Assembly: GCA_024734495.1 (NCBI GenBank)
Contig: JALMQS010000136.1
Coordinates: forward strand, 1,698,929 to 1,762,928
From: Forficula auricularia
Lineage: Eukaryota > Arthropoda > Insecta > Dermaptera > Forficulidae
DNA length: 64,000 nt
Reading direction: 5' to 3'
The notes under the pieces are model-generated. The model saw only the letters and a list, made by a program, of their open reading frames with translations, searched no databases and was not told where the DNA came from. The position numbers were made by a program, and so were the translations under genes. How positions within the stretch are numbered: position 1 is the stretch's first letter; the number at the start of each line of letters is the position of its first letter. Positions 46,690 to 56,694 of the stretch are shown here, piece after piece.

Positions 46690-46826
46690 GTATTTCTCAT
46701 TAAGTTACTTACAAAATTGGTCACTTCTACTAAAAGGTTAGTTGAAGTCTAATCGGATTACCGAAATTGAAACCTCGTGGTGGTAATCAGCTGGCCGGCT
46801 GCCTCAGCCCCTCCCCTACGCCAATG
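46690..46826. mobile_element. hAT-like MITE, partial copy
   Basis: The inverse of the left half of 51649-51897: it ends CCCCTCCCCTACGCCAATG and contains ATCAGCTGGCCGGCTG. The other end is lost. Confidence 0.5.
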
Positions 46827-46919
46827 GTCGCGACCACCCCATTTTGCTCACCTAATCAATTTTGGGGTCGAAAAACATAAAATGACAATGACTATGAAAA
46901 AATTATATTGGGCAGCGAC

Positions 46920-46990
46920 CAAAAATAAATTCAAAATAAGCTGATGTGGCCATCAACATGACTTTACCATACACCAGGCTCCTCTCTCTC
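46920..46990. repeat. End of dispersed repeat R
   Basis: CTGATGTGGCCATCAACATG followed by ACTTTACCATACACCAGG matches the first 70 bases of the window. Confidence 0.6.
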
Positions 46991-47863
46991 ATTTTTGAAC
47001 CCCTTCTCTTCTGGCCCACTTTTAATTTCACATCTTTAGCGAGCGTACCGAGTCTTGATAAAGTTTTTACTTCTTTCTCTTTATTTCCTTGTATTTTTTA
47101 TCGCTTCGAGAAATGCACTAAAATTTAGTTAACAATTAACTTTGCCGAGGCATCACTTAATATTTTCCAAATTATAGGGACAAAAAGACAAACTGACCTT
47201 GTCAAACCGAGACTTAAGGTAAGCCTACCGATTAGTATTAAATACTCGTATTACGTATATTTTAAAATAATTTTTAGGAATCGCAAATTATTTTATACAT
47301 CTTATTAAACACGCGTTTTTGTTTTGATAGTGGCATAAAAAATACCTTCAACTAAATTAACATTTTCTTTTTTTCTAGAATAGAAATAATAAAATAAGTA
47401 AACGTTAACCGAATGTTGAAGAGAAACGATTTTCTTTTCTTCACCTTTGTTTTTCACTCTAAAAATTGTTATTGCTTTAATAAATCATAAAATATTGTTT
47501 GGTAAACTATGGTACCTACAACAAGATTGCTTGTTTATGAGAATATAACTTTTGTCTATTAGAAAGTATATAAAGAAAAGATCCTTTGAAATTTCTAAGT
47601 AAATCGTTTTTCTATAAAATGAAAAATATTCTTGAAGAGAATAAATTTGCATAATAGATGCGATTTACGTATAATATATCATCATTTTGAGCACCTTTCA
47701 GTGAAAAATGTTATCAAATATATTTTTTTTATTTTTCTTTATTTATTTATAATTACAATCTAGCTGCGACCAGGGCCAGACTAAGAGAAAATTTTAGTAC
47801 AAGCATGAACATTTTGCCCTCACTCTCATGGTGCGACTTCCGGAAAATTTCATCATAGTTTTT
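46991..47863. other. Non-coding AT-rich DNA
   Basis: Nothing recognised. The last 12 bases are the SINE target duplication. Confidence 0.4.
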
Positions 47864-48049
47864 CGGGGGGGGGGTCGGGTTAGGCTAGGTGGTAGCGTGT
47901 CAGGCTGCTAACCAAGAGGACCCGGGTTCGAATCCGACTCGAGGCATCCGGCTAAAATCTGACCCCGGGGGTAGAGACAAATTTAAAAATAAATAAATAG
48001 TATCGTAAAAATTGGCTTATTGCTAGAAAGGCCGAAAAGCCAAAAAAAA
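47864..48049 (+). repeat. tRNA-derived SINE with target duplication
   Basis: A box TAGGCTAGGTGG and perfect B box GGTTCGAATCC, a ~100-bp body and a CCAAAAAAAAA tail. Target duplication ATCATAGTTTTT (47852-47863 and from 48050). Transcribed by RNA polymerase III if active. Confidence 0.78.
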
Positions 48050-48540
48050 ATCATAGTTTTTTTCTGATAATGGCCCCTAGATTTTTTGTTTAATTTTATA
48101 TTAAACTTTTTTGGGTTTGAGAGCCGCTGTAAATCGTAAAGAATGCACCAGTTAGCATGTGTATGTGATTTGTGCTCTGCAGTTTTTTGAGATTTTTTAA
48201 ATTTTAAAATCGTTACAATCAACCCTTTTCTTAAAGAGTAAGTAAATATCTCCTTTTAAATATTTAAAAATAATAATATGTAAATATTTCACGTATTTTT
48301 TAAATTAAAAACAATTTTAAATACACCACATTATGACAGGTGACAGGACACTAAGCTAATGCAATATTATTGTAAAATAACATAAAAATTTGAACCTTGA
48401 ATAATTTTTTTATTTCTAACAACTGTTTAAAATAATTAAATACAAATATTTAATACGAGACTCTAATATTATGGCATGCCTTAAGATTGTGCAAAATATA
48501 TAATATGTATTATTCTAACCCATAATTAGTAGAGATTGTG

Positions 48541-48762
48541 GTGTTGGTGCAAGGTGAAACATCTTTAATAAAGATAAGAGTAAGACTCTTATCTTTATTC
48601 TAACCCTATTTTCTTGGGGAATCCCCATTACTCTCACGCATGGAAACAAATCAGTGACAATCAAAATTTTCGTTAGTTAAATTTAATACTTTAATAAAGA
48701 TAAAATATTTATTTACTTTTATCTTTATTATTGATGTTTTACCTTGCAACAACACCTCAATC
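48541..48762. repeat. Palindromic unit K sharing the A-C end motif, no ribozyme
   Basis: Starts GTGTTGGTGCAAGGTGAAAC and ends with its inverse (GTTTTACCTTGCAACAACAC), with AATAAAGATAA arms. No CTGANGA/GAAA core is present. Probably a deleted relative of the hammerhead units. Confidence 0.6.
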
Positions 48763-48829
48763 TATGAACTATTAATATTTTAATACAATCCTAGTAGCAC
48801 ATATGTTTCAAACTATATAGTTACTATTT

Positions 48830-49083
48830 CCATTTCATATTTTTTATTTCAAAGATATAAAATATAAAATATAAAAATTAAAGTCTTATTCTAAAGCTTC
48901 TTCTAAAACGTATTATATACTTCTAGTAGCACAAATGTTTCAAACTATATAGTTACTATATAGTTTGAAACATTGTGCTACTAGGGAAGTATATAATATC
49001 GTTTTAGAAGAAAGCTTTAGAATAAGACTTTAATTTTTATATTTTTTATATTTTATACCTTTGAAATAAAAAGTATGAAATGG
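48830..49083. repeat. 254-bp near-perfect palindrome
   Basis: From CCATTTCATATTTTTTATTT to its inverse, with no real spacer, centre at TAGTTACTATA (about 48957). Part of the centre (GTAGCACATATGTTTCAAAC) also occurs at 48794. No ribozyme, no frame. Confidence 0.8.
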
Positions 49084-50149
49084 AAATCAAAATGAGATAT
49101 TTTTTATCACCTTATTTTTATAAATTTTTTATTTTTAAAAATTTACTACTAAAACCGGTATTTTAATTTTCAAAAAGTCGGTAAATTTACCATCCCTAGT
49201 GTGAAGGTATACCTACATAATTTTTTTGACATTTAACAAGGACTGTTCCCCTTCTCAGAAATCAAGCTAAAATGCCAAAAAGCTATCCTGGTCAAGGGCG
49301 ATTCTTCGAGAGGAACCAATCTAATATATAGACACCCTTACGCCAAAACCACGAATGTGCAAAAAACAAGATTTGAATTATTTCTATTTGAATAAAGACC
49401 ACAAGTGTGAGGTTCATTTAATCATATTGTCACATTCATATCTCTAGCATAAAAAGTTTGTCAAAAATTGAATTGAAAAATGACTATTGTGAAAAATCCG
49501 AGAATTTACACATAATAGAAAACATTAATTGAAGTATCAAGAATCAGCAATTAATTTTGAATGAAAGAATTCAATTTTATTTCTCCTGTAGCAAATGTTT
49601 GTGAGATAGTGAGTGATGTTATGTTTTAAATCGTACCATGTTCCTGAGCAAACGATCGGTTGCCCCGGAGAGCGCACACCTCCTCTGAAATTCAATACCG
49701 CCAGTTTCAGTCAAGTAGATACAAATTTATTCATATAGCTATCTTGTCAATGTGGCTTGATTTATGTCACTGTCTACTCGAGTGATTGAATAAGTGCCCA
49801 CCCTCCATTCATTGGCATTCCCTTCGGATTGATATTCATTCCCTACACACTCAACTACCACCTGTTTATACAGGTAGAGAGATACGAATATATTTCTACA
49901 CGTCTGCTCCTGTTATTACTATATTTATTGTTATTTATATCTCTAGAGTGGTTAAAATTCACTGATCACATTATTAAACAAGCAGGTGCTGAAAGCAGAT
50001 TCATCATAAACTTAAATCAATCTGCCAATAAATTCAAATATTTTGTATTTACAAATTTCAAACATTTATTCAGATAAATAGAATTTGACAAATGCATTTC
50101 CATTGAAAAAAAAAATTGTTAACAGCAAAATAACTTAATTTCATACATC
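49084..50149. other. Non-coding AT-rich DNA
   Basis: No gene recognised. An 82-codon frame at 49829-50077 has no family I know. Confidence 0.35.
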
Positions 50150-50420
50150 CCTTGGGGCCCAGAGATTATGTACATAAATAAAATTTGTCTGAGTTTCGTC
50201 CAAAGGCCTAGAATTCATTTTTTGACCCTTCCCTATTTACTGAATGGTCGGATTTTACATTTCTAATCCCCTAGCGGCCCACAGATTATGTATACAAATT
50301 TTGGTTGAATTTTTGGCCCAAAGGATTAGAATTTTCATTTTTTGACCATCCCTGTATTCTGAGTGATCGGATTTTGCATTTCTAGTTCTCTAGAGGCATA
50401 CAGGTTATGTATACATAATA
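50150..50420. repeat. Dispersed repeat R, tandem units
   Basis: Two to three ~115-bp units with AGATTATGTA(T/C)A and TTTTTTGACC(C/A)TCCCT, the same units as at 130-353. Confidence 0.6.
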
Positions 50421-51648
50421 ATTTGTTGATTTTAAACAACAGTATATTGAAATGTGGGACAAAATTAAAAATATAACCTAAAATGGGTATTGTAGGGGGG
50501 GGGAGCAAATTTTTGTATATATTTTTATACTTAATCTTTGTAAGCAAAACTACAACCCTACTTCAAAAAATCTATTTGAAATGAAATTTTGTTGAAAATT
50601 TGATTTTTCAAAACAAGAACTTCCTTCCCCCTGGCTAAATTTAAAAAAATGGTCGTTAACTTTTTTCAGTAGTATAAAAAAGACATCTTATCCCAAATAT
50701 TAACTCCATAACTTAAAAAACTTAGGAGATATGAAGCCTTTTAAGCCTCTTTAAGGCTCCAAATTAAAAATCCTCTTTTCTATGGTTCAGAGGACAAATT
50801 GTGAAAAAGAAATGACAATCGAAAAATTTTGTAATTTCGAAATAATAGAAATTGTTTGATAACTGTTAATTTTAATAGCAATAAAATACATTTCTACGGA
50901 TAAAATTATTATTTTGGCTTTGGTTATTTATATTTGTTTAACTTGGGACCTCTAGACATTTACCCTTCGGGCTCCGGATTTTCTCTCCACGGACCTGCTT
51001 AATGAGATATAAAGTTAAAATATATGCCACATGGCACACAAAACTAATTGCTTCGAATAAGCGTGTATATTTCACTAACAATAAGAACAAGACTTCTCCG
51101 TCTCGCGGAATGTACCTCTTGTGAGATTTTATTGCAAAAAGTTATTACAATCATTGATCTCGTTTTTTCTTTGCGTTATAAAATTAAACATATGTAGTTT
51201 TAGTTTTTTCACACATTTTTCTATGAATCTACAAAAATATGGGGTTGAGACGGGTTTTTTTGTAAAAATATTTCAACTCTCTGTGAATTTCTGGGATGTT
51301 CAAATGCATATTGACAGGCCTAATGGTACTTCCCGAAACGGAATAATATAGAGCTGTGTCGGAGTGTTTGATTATTAATTCATTAAGGGTGGTCTTTTAA
51401 TAATATGACTTAAAAGTATAAATAATTATTTATTAATTTCAATATTGATGAAGTAAACATGAATTTTTAAATCAAGTATAGGATAAAATATTACGATTTT
51501 AAACAAAACTCCCCACACATATATCTACCGAACTCAAAACCAGCTTAAAGATTGGTTTAATTCATGTTTATAAAAAAAAACGCTAAAAAATTTAATAATC
51601 TGATAGTATTTTCGTAGATTAGAGTGCATGGATGATACATCGAGGACA
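50421..51648. other. Non-coding DNA
   Basis: No gene. 50940-51010 resembles the GAGATATAAAG block upstream of repeat R at 11200. Confidence 0.4.
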
Positions 51649-51897
51649 TTGGCGTAGTTAGGGAATTTTCCTTGGGGGTGCGGGGGGGGGGTCAGCCGGC
51701 CAGCTGATTAACAATTTCAATTTCGGTAATCCGATTAGAGATCAACTAACTTTTTAGTAGAATTGACAAATTTCGAAAGTAACGAAATATATTAATGAAA
51801 AATATATAAGTGATCGCTTGTAATGATGCCGTTTTGATTTTTATAGGGGGGGGGGGGTGGCAATGCCCCGATTTGCCCCTCCCTAACTACACCCATG
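51649..51897. mobile_element. hAT-like MITE
   Basis: Ends CATTGGCGTAGTTAGGG and the inverse of CATGGGTGTAGTTAGGG. Flanks ATCGAGGA and ATCAAGAA match at 6 of 8 positions, suiting an aged 8-bp duplication. G-runs near both ends. Non-coding. Confidence 0.6.
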
Positions 51898-52124
51898 ATC
51901 AAGAAATCAATTGATTTTATGACTCTAAATTATATAAACAAATATTGTTCAACTTTATTTCTTTGGATATTCAGAAGAATTCAACCATTATTATGTTCAT
52001 TTTGTTCATACAAATACGGCACAAGTGCCTGAGGCTCATCTCTGATATCATCCAGACATCATGAACTTCACGTATGGAAATGCAAAATGTAGTTATTTTC
52101 ATGTTCCAGGAAAATAAGCCCACT

Positions 52125-52443
52125 TCACACTAGCCAATTCCCAGGCGACACAATGGAAACTCGAGTATCCTGGGAGTATCTTAGAATCTTCTTCCAATGT
52201 TTAGTATTGGGGAGATACGCGTCTCTTGTAAGAGGATTCTAAGATACTCTCAGGACTACTCGAGTTTCGTTGCGTCGCCTGCGAATTTCCTAGTGTGAAG
52301 AGGGGTTCTAAGAAACTCTCAGGATACTCGAGTTTCTGTTGCGTCGCCTGGGAATTGCCTAGTGTGAAGAGGAGATTCTAAGATACTCTCAGGATACTCG
52401 AGTTTCTGTTGCGTCGCCTGGAAATTGCCTAGTGTGAAGAGGG
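52125..52443. repeat. 70-bp tandem repeat with one inverted unit
   Basis: Three direct units (TTCTAAGATACTCTCAGGA, ACTCGAGTTTCTGTTGCGTC, GCCTGGGAATTGCCTAGTG) preceded by an inverted one at 52128-52192. GC-richer than its surroundings, with CTCGAG and GCGTCGC words. Confidence 0.8.
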
Positions 52444-52689
52444 TCTTAAATGGAATATGGCTCAACTTTTAAAATTAGATAGATAGGCACCCTATGTTTG
52501 AGAAAAAATTATATTGTATTTTAAGAACATTTGATTAATTATGATTAGAACCTTATATCGATAATGTATCGTAGTTTACCAACACATCATTACAAAGCAC
52601 TAAAAATAACGTATTGAGTTTTATACTATACTATAACTTTCCTCGATCAAAAAATGTGCATAAATTAAAATAAAAAATTGAAATTTTAG

Positions 52690-52915
52690 CCAAGTCACGG
52701 GGGAATATTTTTTTCTTTTTTGATTTAAGGGAATTGAAATATTCGTCGAGGGAAATATCCGGCAAATTGTTTCCATCGAGGGTGTGTTCGTGTTGGTTTC
52801 TAGCTTATCGTAAATCACAAACGGCACGATGAATTGGCCGTTTCCGCAGGCATTTAGTCTATTCGGCGTCCACGTTTGTATCGATGAAGCGAAACAGCGG
52901 GCATTTTACATAATT
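52690..52915 (-). CDS. CpG-rich open frame, unrecognised
   Basis: A minus-strand frame is open from about 52915 (NARCFASSIQTWTPNRLN) through GQFIVPFVIYDKLE and PSMETICRIFPSTN to the stop at 52621. Its first 75 codons are CpG-rich and protein-like, the rest AT-driven. It could be an exon, a promoter CpG patch or a retroelement relic. No splice partner or family recognised. Confidence 0.22.
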
Positions 52916-53320
52916 CAACAAGTTCTATGGTACCGCTTCTCTTGAAACATATATTCGCTTATGCGTAGATGTATACATATTATGTATAGCCAACTAAACA
53001 ACTGATCGTGGTTCGTGGTTTGTTTTTATAGCGAGTCATATTTCATAAAATCTATCACGGATATTTCACTCTAGCCAAACATCATTCATGATCGTTTATT
53101 ATTATTAATTAGATTCTATTGGAGAGGAATGATAATATATCATGCTATTTGAAAACAAAATTATTTAAAAATGAGTTATAATAAATTAAATTTAGCAGAT
53201 AACATTCAAAAACAATTACGCCAAAAACATCAGATCATTATGAATCTCCCATCATTTTCAATAACTGGGTCGGAATTATTATAATGATAAATAACAATAA
53301 TTTATATAGACAATAAATAT
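52916..53320. other. Non-coding AT-rich DNA
   Basis: Nothing recognised. Confidence 0.4.
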
Positions 53321-55121
53321 TATGAACATGTTTTGGTCATTTATCAAAGATATTAATAGATAAGTTTATATTGCATGTAGGAGGGTTTTAGTCCCTCGGG
53401 AGTCGAACCTAAGCACTAGTATGCTTTCCGGGCAACTAGTCCAGACCCTTGAGACACTTACCTCCAAACATGCAATATATAACGAAAGCCACTTCATTTT
53501 CACTCCATTCAACTGATTGGAATAGTAAAAAATTAATGCTCAACTGAAATAAAGATTCAGCATCGGACCAATGCGAAGGCAAATCTATGTAAAGAATTGA
53601 GTATCTATTTGAGAAAGAAAGATTGAGTTTTTTCTCAAAATCAACTTGTGACATGAATCAATTAATTCTATGAACATGTTTTGGTCATTTATCAAAGATA
53701 TTAATAGACAAGTTTATATTGCATGTAGGAGGGTTTTGTCCCTCGGGGAGTCGAACCTCAAGCACTAGTATGCCTTCCGGGCAACCAGTCCAGACCCTTG
53801 AGACACTCACCTCCAAACATGCAATATATAACGATGTTAGCCATTCATTTTCACTCCATCAATTCGATTCGAATAGTAAAAATTAATGCTTAACTGAAAT
53901 AAAGATTCAGCATGGACCAGCGTGAAGGCAAATTTATGAAAGAATTGAGCATCTATTTAGAGAGAAAGATTGAGTTTTTCAAAAATCAACTTGTGACATG
54001 AATCAATTAATTTTATGAACATAAGATGTTTGATCATTTATCGAAGATGTTAATAGATAAGTTTATATTGCATTCAGAGGCTATTTGATGCTTAATATCT
54101 TGTTGACCTGTCACCAAACATTGTCAACATACTAATGAAAGCCACATTCCACTATTCACCCGATTGGAATAGTAAAAATTAATGCTTAACTGAAATAAAG
54201 ATGCTCAGACCATGCGAAGGCAAATTTATGCAAAGAATTGAGTATCTATTTGAGAAAGAAAGATGTTTTTCTCAAAATCAACTTGTGACATGAATCGACT
54301 ACACGCTAGAACATGTTTTGGTCATTTAAAAGATATTAATAGACAAGTTTATATTGCATGTAGAGGTTTTGTCCCCGCGAAATCGAACCCAAGCACTAGC
54401 AAGCTTCGGGCAATCTAGTCAGACCCTTGAGACAATTTACCTCTAAACATGCAATATATAACGAATGTTTGAGGTAAGTGTCTCAAGGGTCTGGACTAGT
54501 TGCCCGGAAAGCATACTAGTGCTTGGGTTCGACTCCCGAGGGGACAAAACCCTCCTACATGCAATATAAACTTATCTATTAATATCTTTGATAAATGACC
54601 AAAACTATGTTCATAAAATTAATTGATTCATGTCAAAGTTGATTTTGAGAAAAACTCAATCTTTCTTTCTGCAAATAGATACTCAATTCTTTACATAAAT
54701 TTGCCTTCGCATTGGTCCGATGCTGAATCTTTATTTCAGTTAAGCATTAATTTTTACTATTCCAATCGAATTGAATGGAGTGAAAATGAATGGCTTTCGT
54801 TATATATTGCATGTTTGGAGGTAAGTGTCTCAAGGGTCTGGACTAGTTGCCCGGAAAGCATACTAGTGCTTGGCTTCGACTCCCGAGGGGACAAAACCTC
54901 CTACATGCAATATAAACTTATCTATTAATATCTTTGATAAATGACCAAAACATGTTCATAAAATTAATTGATTCATGTCACAAGTTGATTTTGAGAAAAA
55001 CTCAATCTTTCTTTCTCAAATAGATACTCAATTCTTTACATAAATTTGCCTTCGCATTGGTCCGATGCTGAATCTTTATTTCAGTTAAGCATTAATTTTT
55101 ACTATTCCAATCGAGTTGAAT
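53321..55121. repeat. Tandem array of a 347-bp tRNA-like repeat, partly inverted
   Basis: Four units in one orientation start at about 53321, 53668, 54015 and 54305. Two or more in the opposite orientation follow from about 54465 and run into the gap. Each unit has an A-box-like TCTGGACTAGTTGCC, a perfect B box GGTTCGACTCC and inverted TATATTGCATGT ends around them, plus a ~200-bp body. The third and fourth units show many small deletions. The frame around 54623 is part of the unit. Confidence 0.8.
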
Positions 55122-55221
55122 NNNNNNNNNNNNNNNNNNNNNNNNNNNNNNNNNNNNNNNNNNNNNNNNNNNNNNNNNNNNNNNNNNNNNNNNNNNNNNN
55201 NNNNNNNNNNNNNNNNNNNNN
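55122..55221. other. Assembly gap of 100 N
   Basis: Exactly 100 N, the conventional placeholder for a gap of unknown length, lying inside the tandem array. Confidence 0.99.
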
Positions 55222-55396
55222 GGTTTCTATGAAAGTCGTCTTGTACACACAGGAATTGATTATTTTTATATAAAGCTTAGTGTATTTTATTTTTAATTGT
55301 AGGAGTTATATTTCTAAAAATTTTCTAAACCGTTCCCCCATAAAAAATTCATTCACCGGTTATGAACGTCAATTATTTTTCTTATTTTAATTAATA

Positions 55397-55898
55397 TATC
55401 GTCGCTGATCTTACAAAACCTCGTAAGTGGGAGATAAATTTAACCGAATTTATTGCGCGGAGAATTTACCACTGCTCGAAGCCCCTAAAACCTTAGTAAA
55501 TTGGATATTGAATTGTATCTAAGTTTCTGAGATTGGCTCGTGATCCCGGCTTCTTTTCCTTCTACTCTGTTCTTTTCACGATGGAGGGGCCAGCCCATAC
55601 AGGCCTTTAGGGGATCCACCTTCTGGTGTATCTCCTTCTCTCATCAATATCATTAAAAAAAAAAAAAAAGTCTGATTTTTGGTCAAATACATATTATACG
55701 TTTCTACCGACCAACTTTTCACGGCGCATCTGCCTATTGAAACCCTATTATTCTATTCCAATTTAATTTCTCGCTACGGACAAATAATAAATATTGCATT
55801 GTATTTGTAGGTATTGTTGTTTAAAATGTTTTTTTTGTTTTCTGGTAAACAATGAATTTAGGACTTACGAGGTATTGTAAGATCAGCGACGATATGTG
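55397..55898. repeat. Element with ~35-bp inverted ends
   Basis: ATCGTCGCTGATCTTACAAA at the left, inverse at the right (55865-55895). About 500 bp, non-coding. Target duplication unclear. It lies downstream of the last Nipped-B exon seen. Confidence 0.6.
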
Positions 55899-56285
55899 AT
55901 GGTGTCAGGATAAAGGGTCCTTATCTTCACCTACCAGTTTTTTCAGGAATGGTAAAAATTTGAGTTAAATGTGGGTTTAATTTTTGATTACATATTGTAA
56001 TTCAGCAGAAAATTTTCATTCGGAATAGAATAATAGCAAGGGTAAAAATAAGAAGAAATGCCCTATTTTTGTCTGCTGGCAAATTGTCAAAATTTAAACG
56101 GCTATAACTCAAAACTACGTTTTTTACTTCTAAATATTCAAAAATTAACAACTGATTCAAATTTTGGAATTTTTGGGTGGCACAATAAGAGTTTTTGCTT
56201 AGTTGTTGCTCTAGAAACAGGAGATGGCATTAGCTCGATTTTGACCAGGTGAAGATAAGGCCCCTTTTCCCTGACAACATCACAT
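55894..56285. repeat. Element with imperfect ~38-bp inverted ends
   Basis: TGTGATGGTGTCAGG and AAGGGTCCTTATCTTCACCT at the left, inverse at the right (56236-56285). Adjacent to the previous element. Non-coding. Confidence 0.55.
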
Positions 56286-56311
56286 TTTTTTTAATTGATA
56301 ATTTTACTCAC

Positions 56312-56694
56312 GCATCACTAATTCCATAGAGATCTTTGAGATGTTGTTTCAAAACAAGAAGTAATAGACACCCTTGAGAGGCAGTAATACATTCTTGAAG
56401 AATAGTTGTATCTTCTGGTACTCTGCTCAATAAAACCTCTTCATCCTCGTCTTCGTCTTCCTCTTCGAGGTAAGCAGCAGCTGCGGCGGCGGCGTTCTGC
56501 TCAGCGCCCACGCCGCCCCCTTTATCCCCTGGGGGTCCAAGTCCTGCGTCAATGACCATCGCATTTGTCGGCGGTGGAGCTGGAGCATTCGGCGGAGGGA
56601 GTAAAGCTTCTTTAAACGCTTGCAATAGATTGGTTCCCGAAACAGAGATCATGATGTCGATTTGATGGATAATAAATAACGGCTCATCTTGTAC
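56312..56694 (-). CDS. Nipped-B: Nipped-B exon 5 of 5 in window
   Basis: 383 nt, 127 codons plus two bases. After the conserved QDEPLFIIHQIDIM and SGTNLLQAFKEALL comes a GC-rich low-complexity insert (Pro-rich, Gly-rich, seven Ala, then an acidic Glu/Asp tract), followed by conserved CITASQGCLLLLVLKQHLKD. The insert sits where other family members have a charged variable linker. Donor GC|GTGAGT. Confidence 0.93.

Noticed and set aside
48541..48762. Hammerhead in palindromic unit K
   Set aside because: The end motif is shared with ribozyme families, but no CTGANGA or properly spaced GAAA is present.
53321..55121. CRISPR-like array
   Set aside because: Units are 347-bp whole repeats with tRNA-like boxes, not short repeats with unique spacers, and the genome is eukaryotic.
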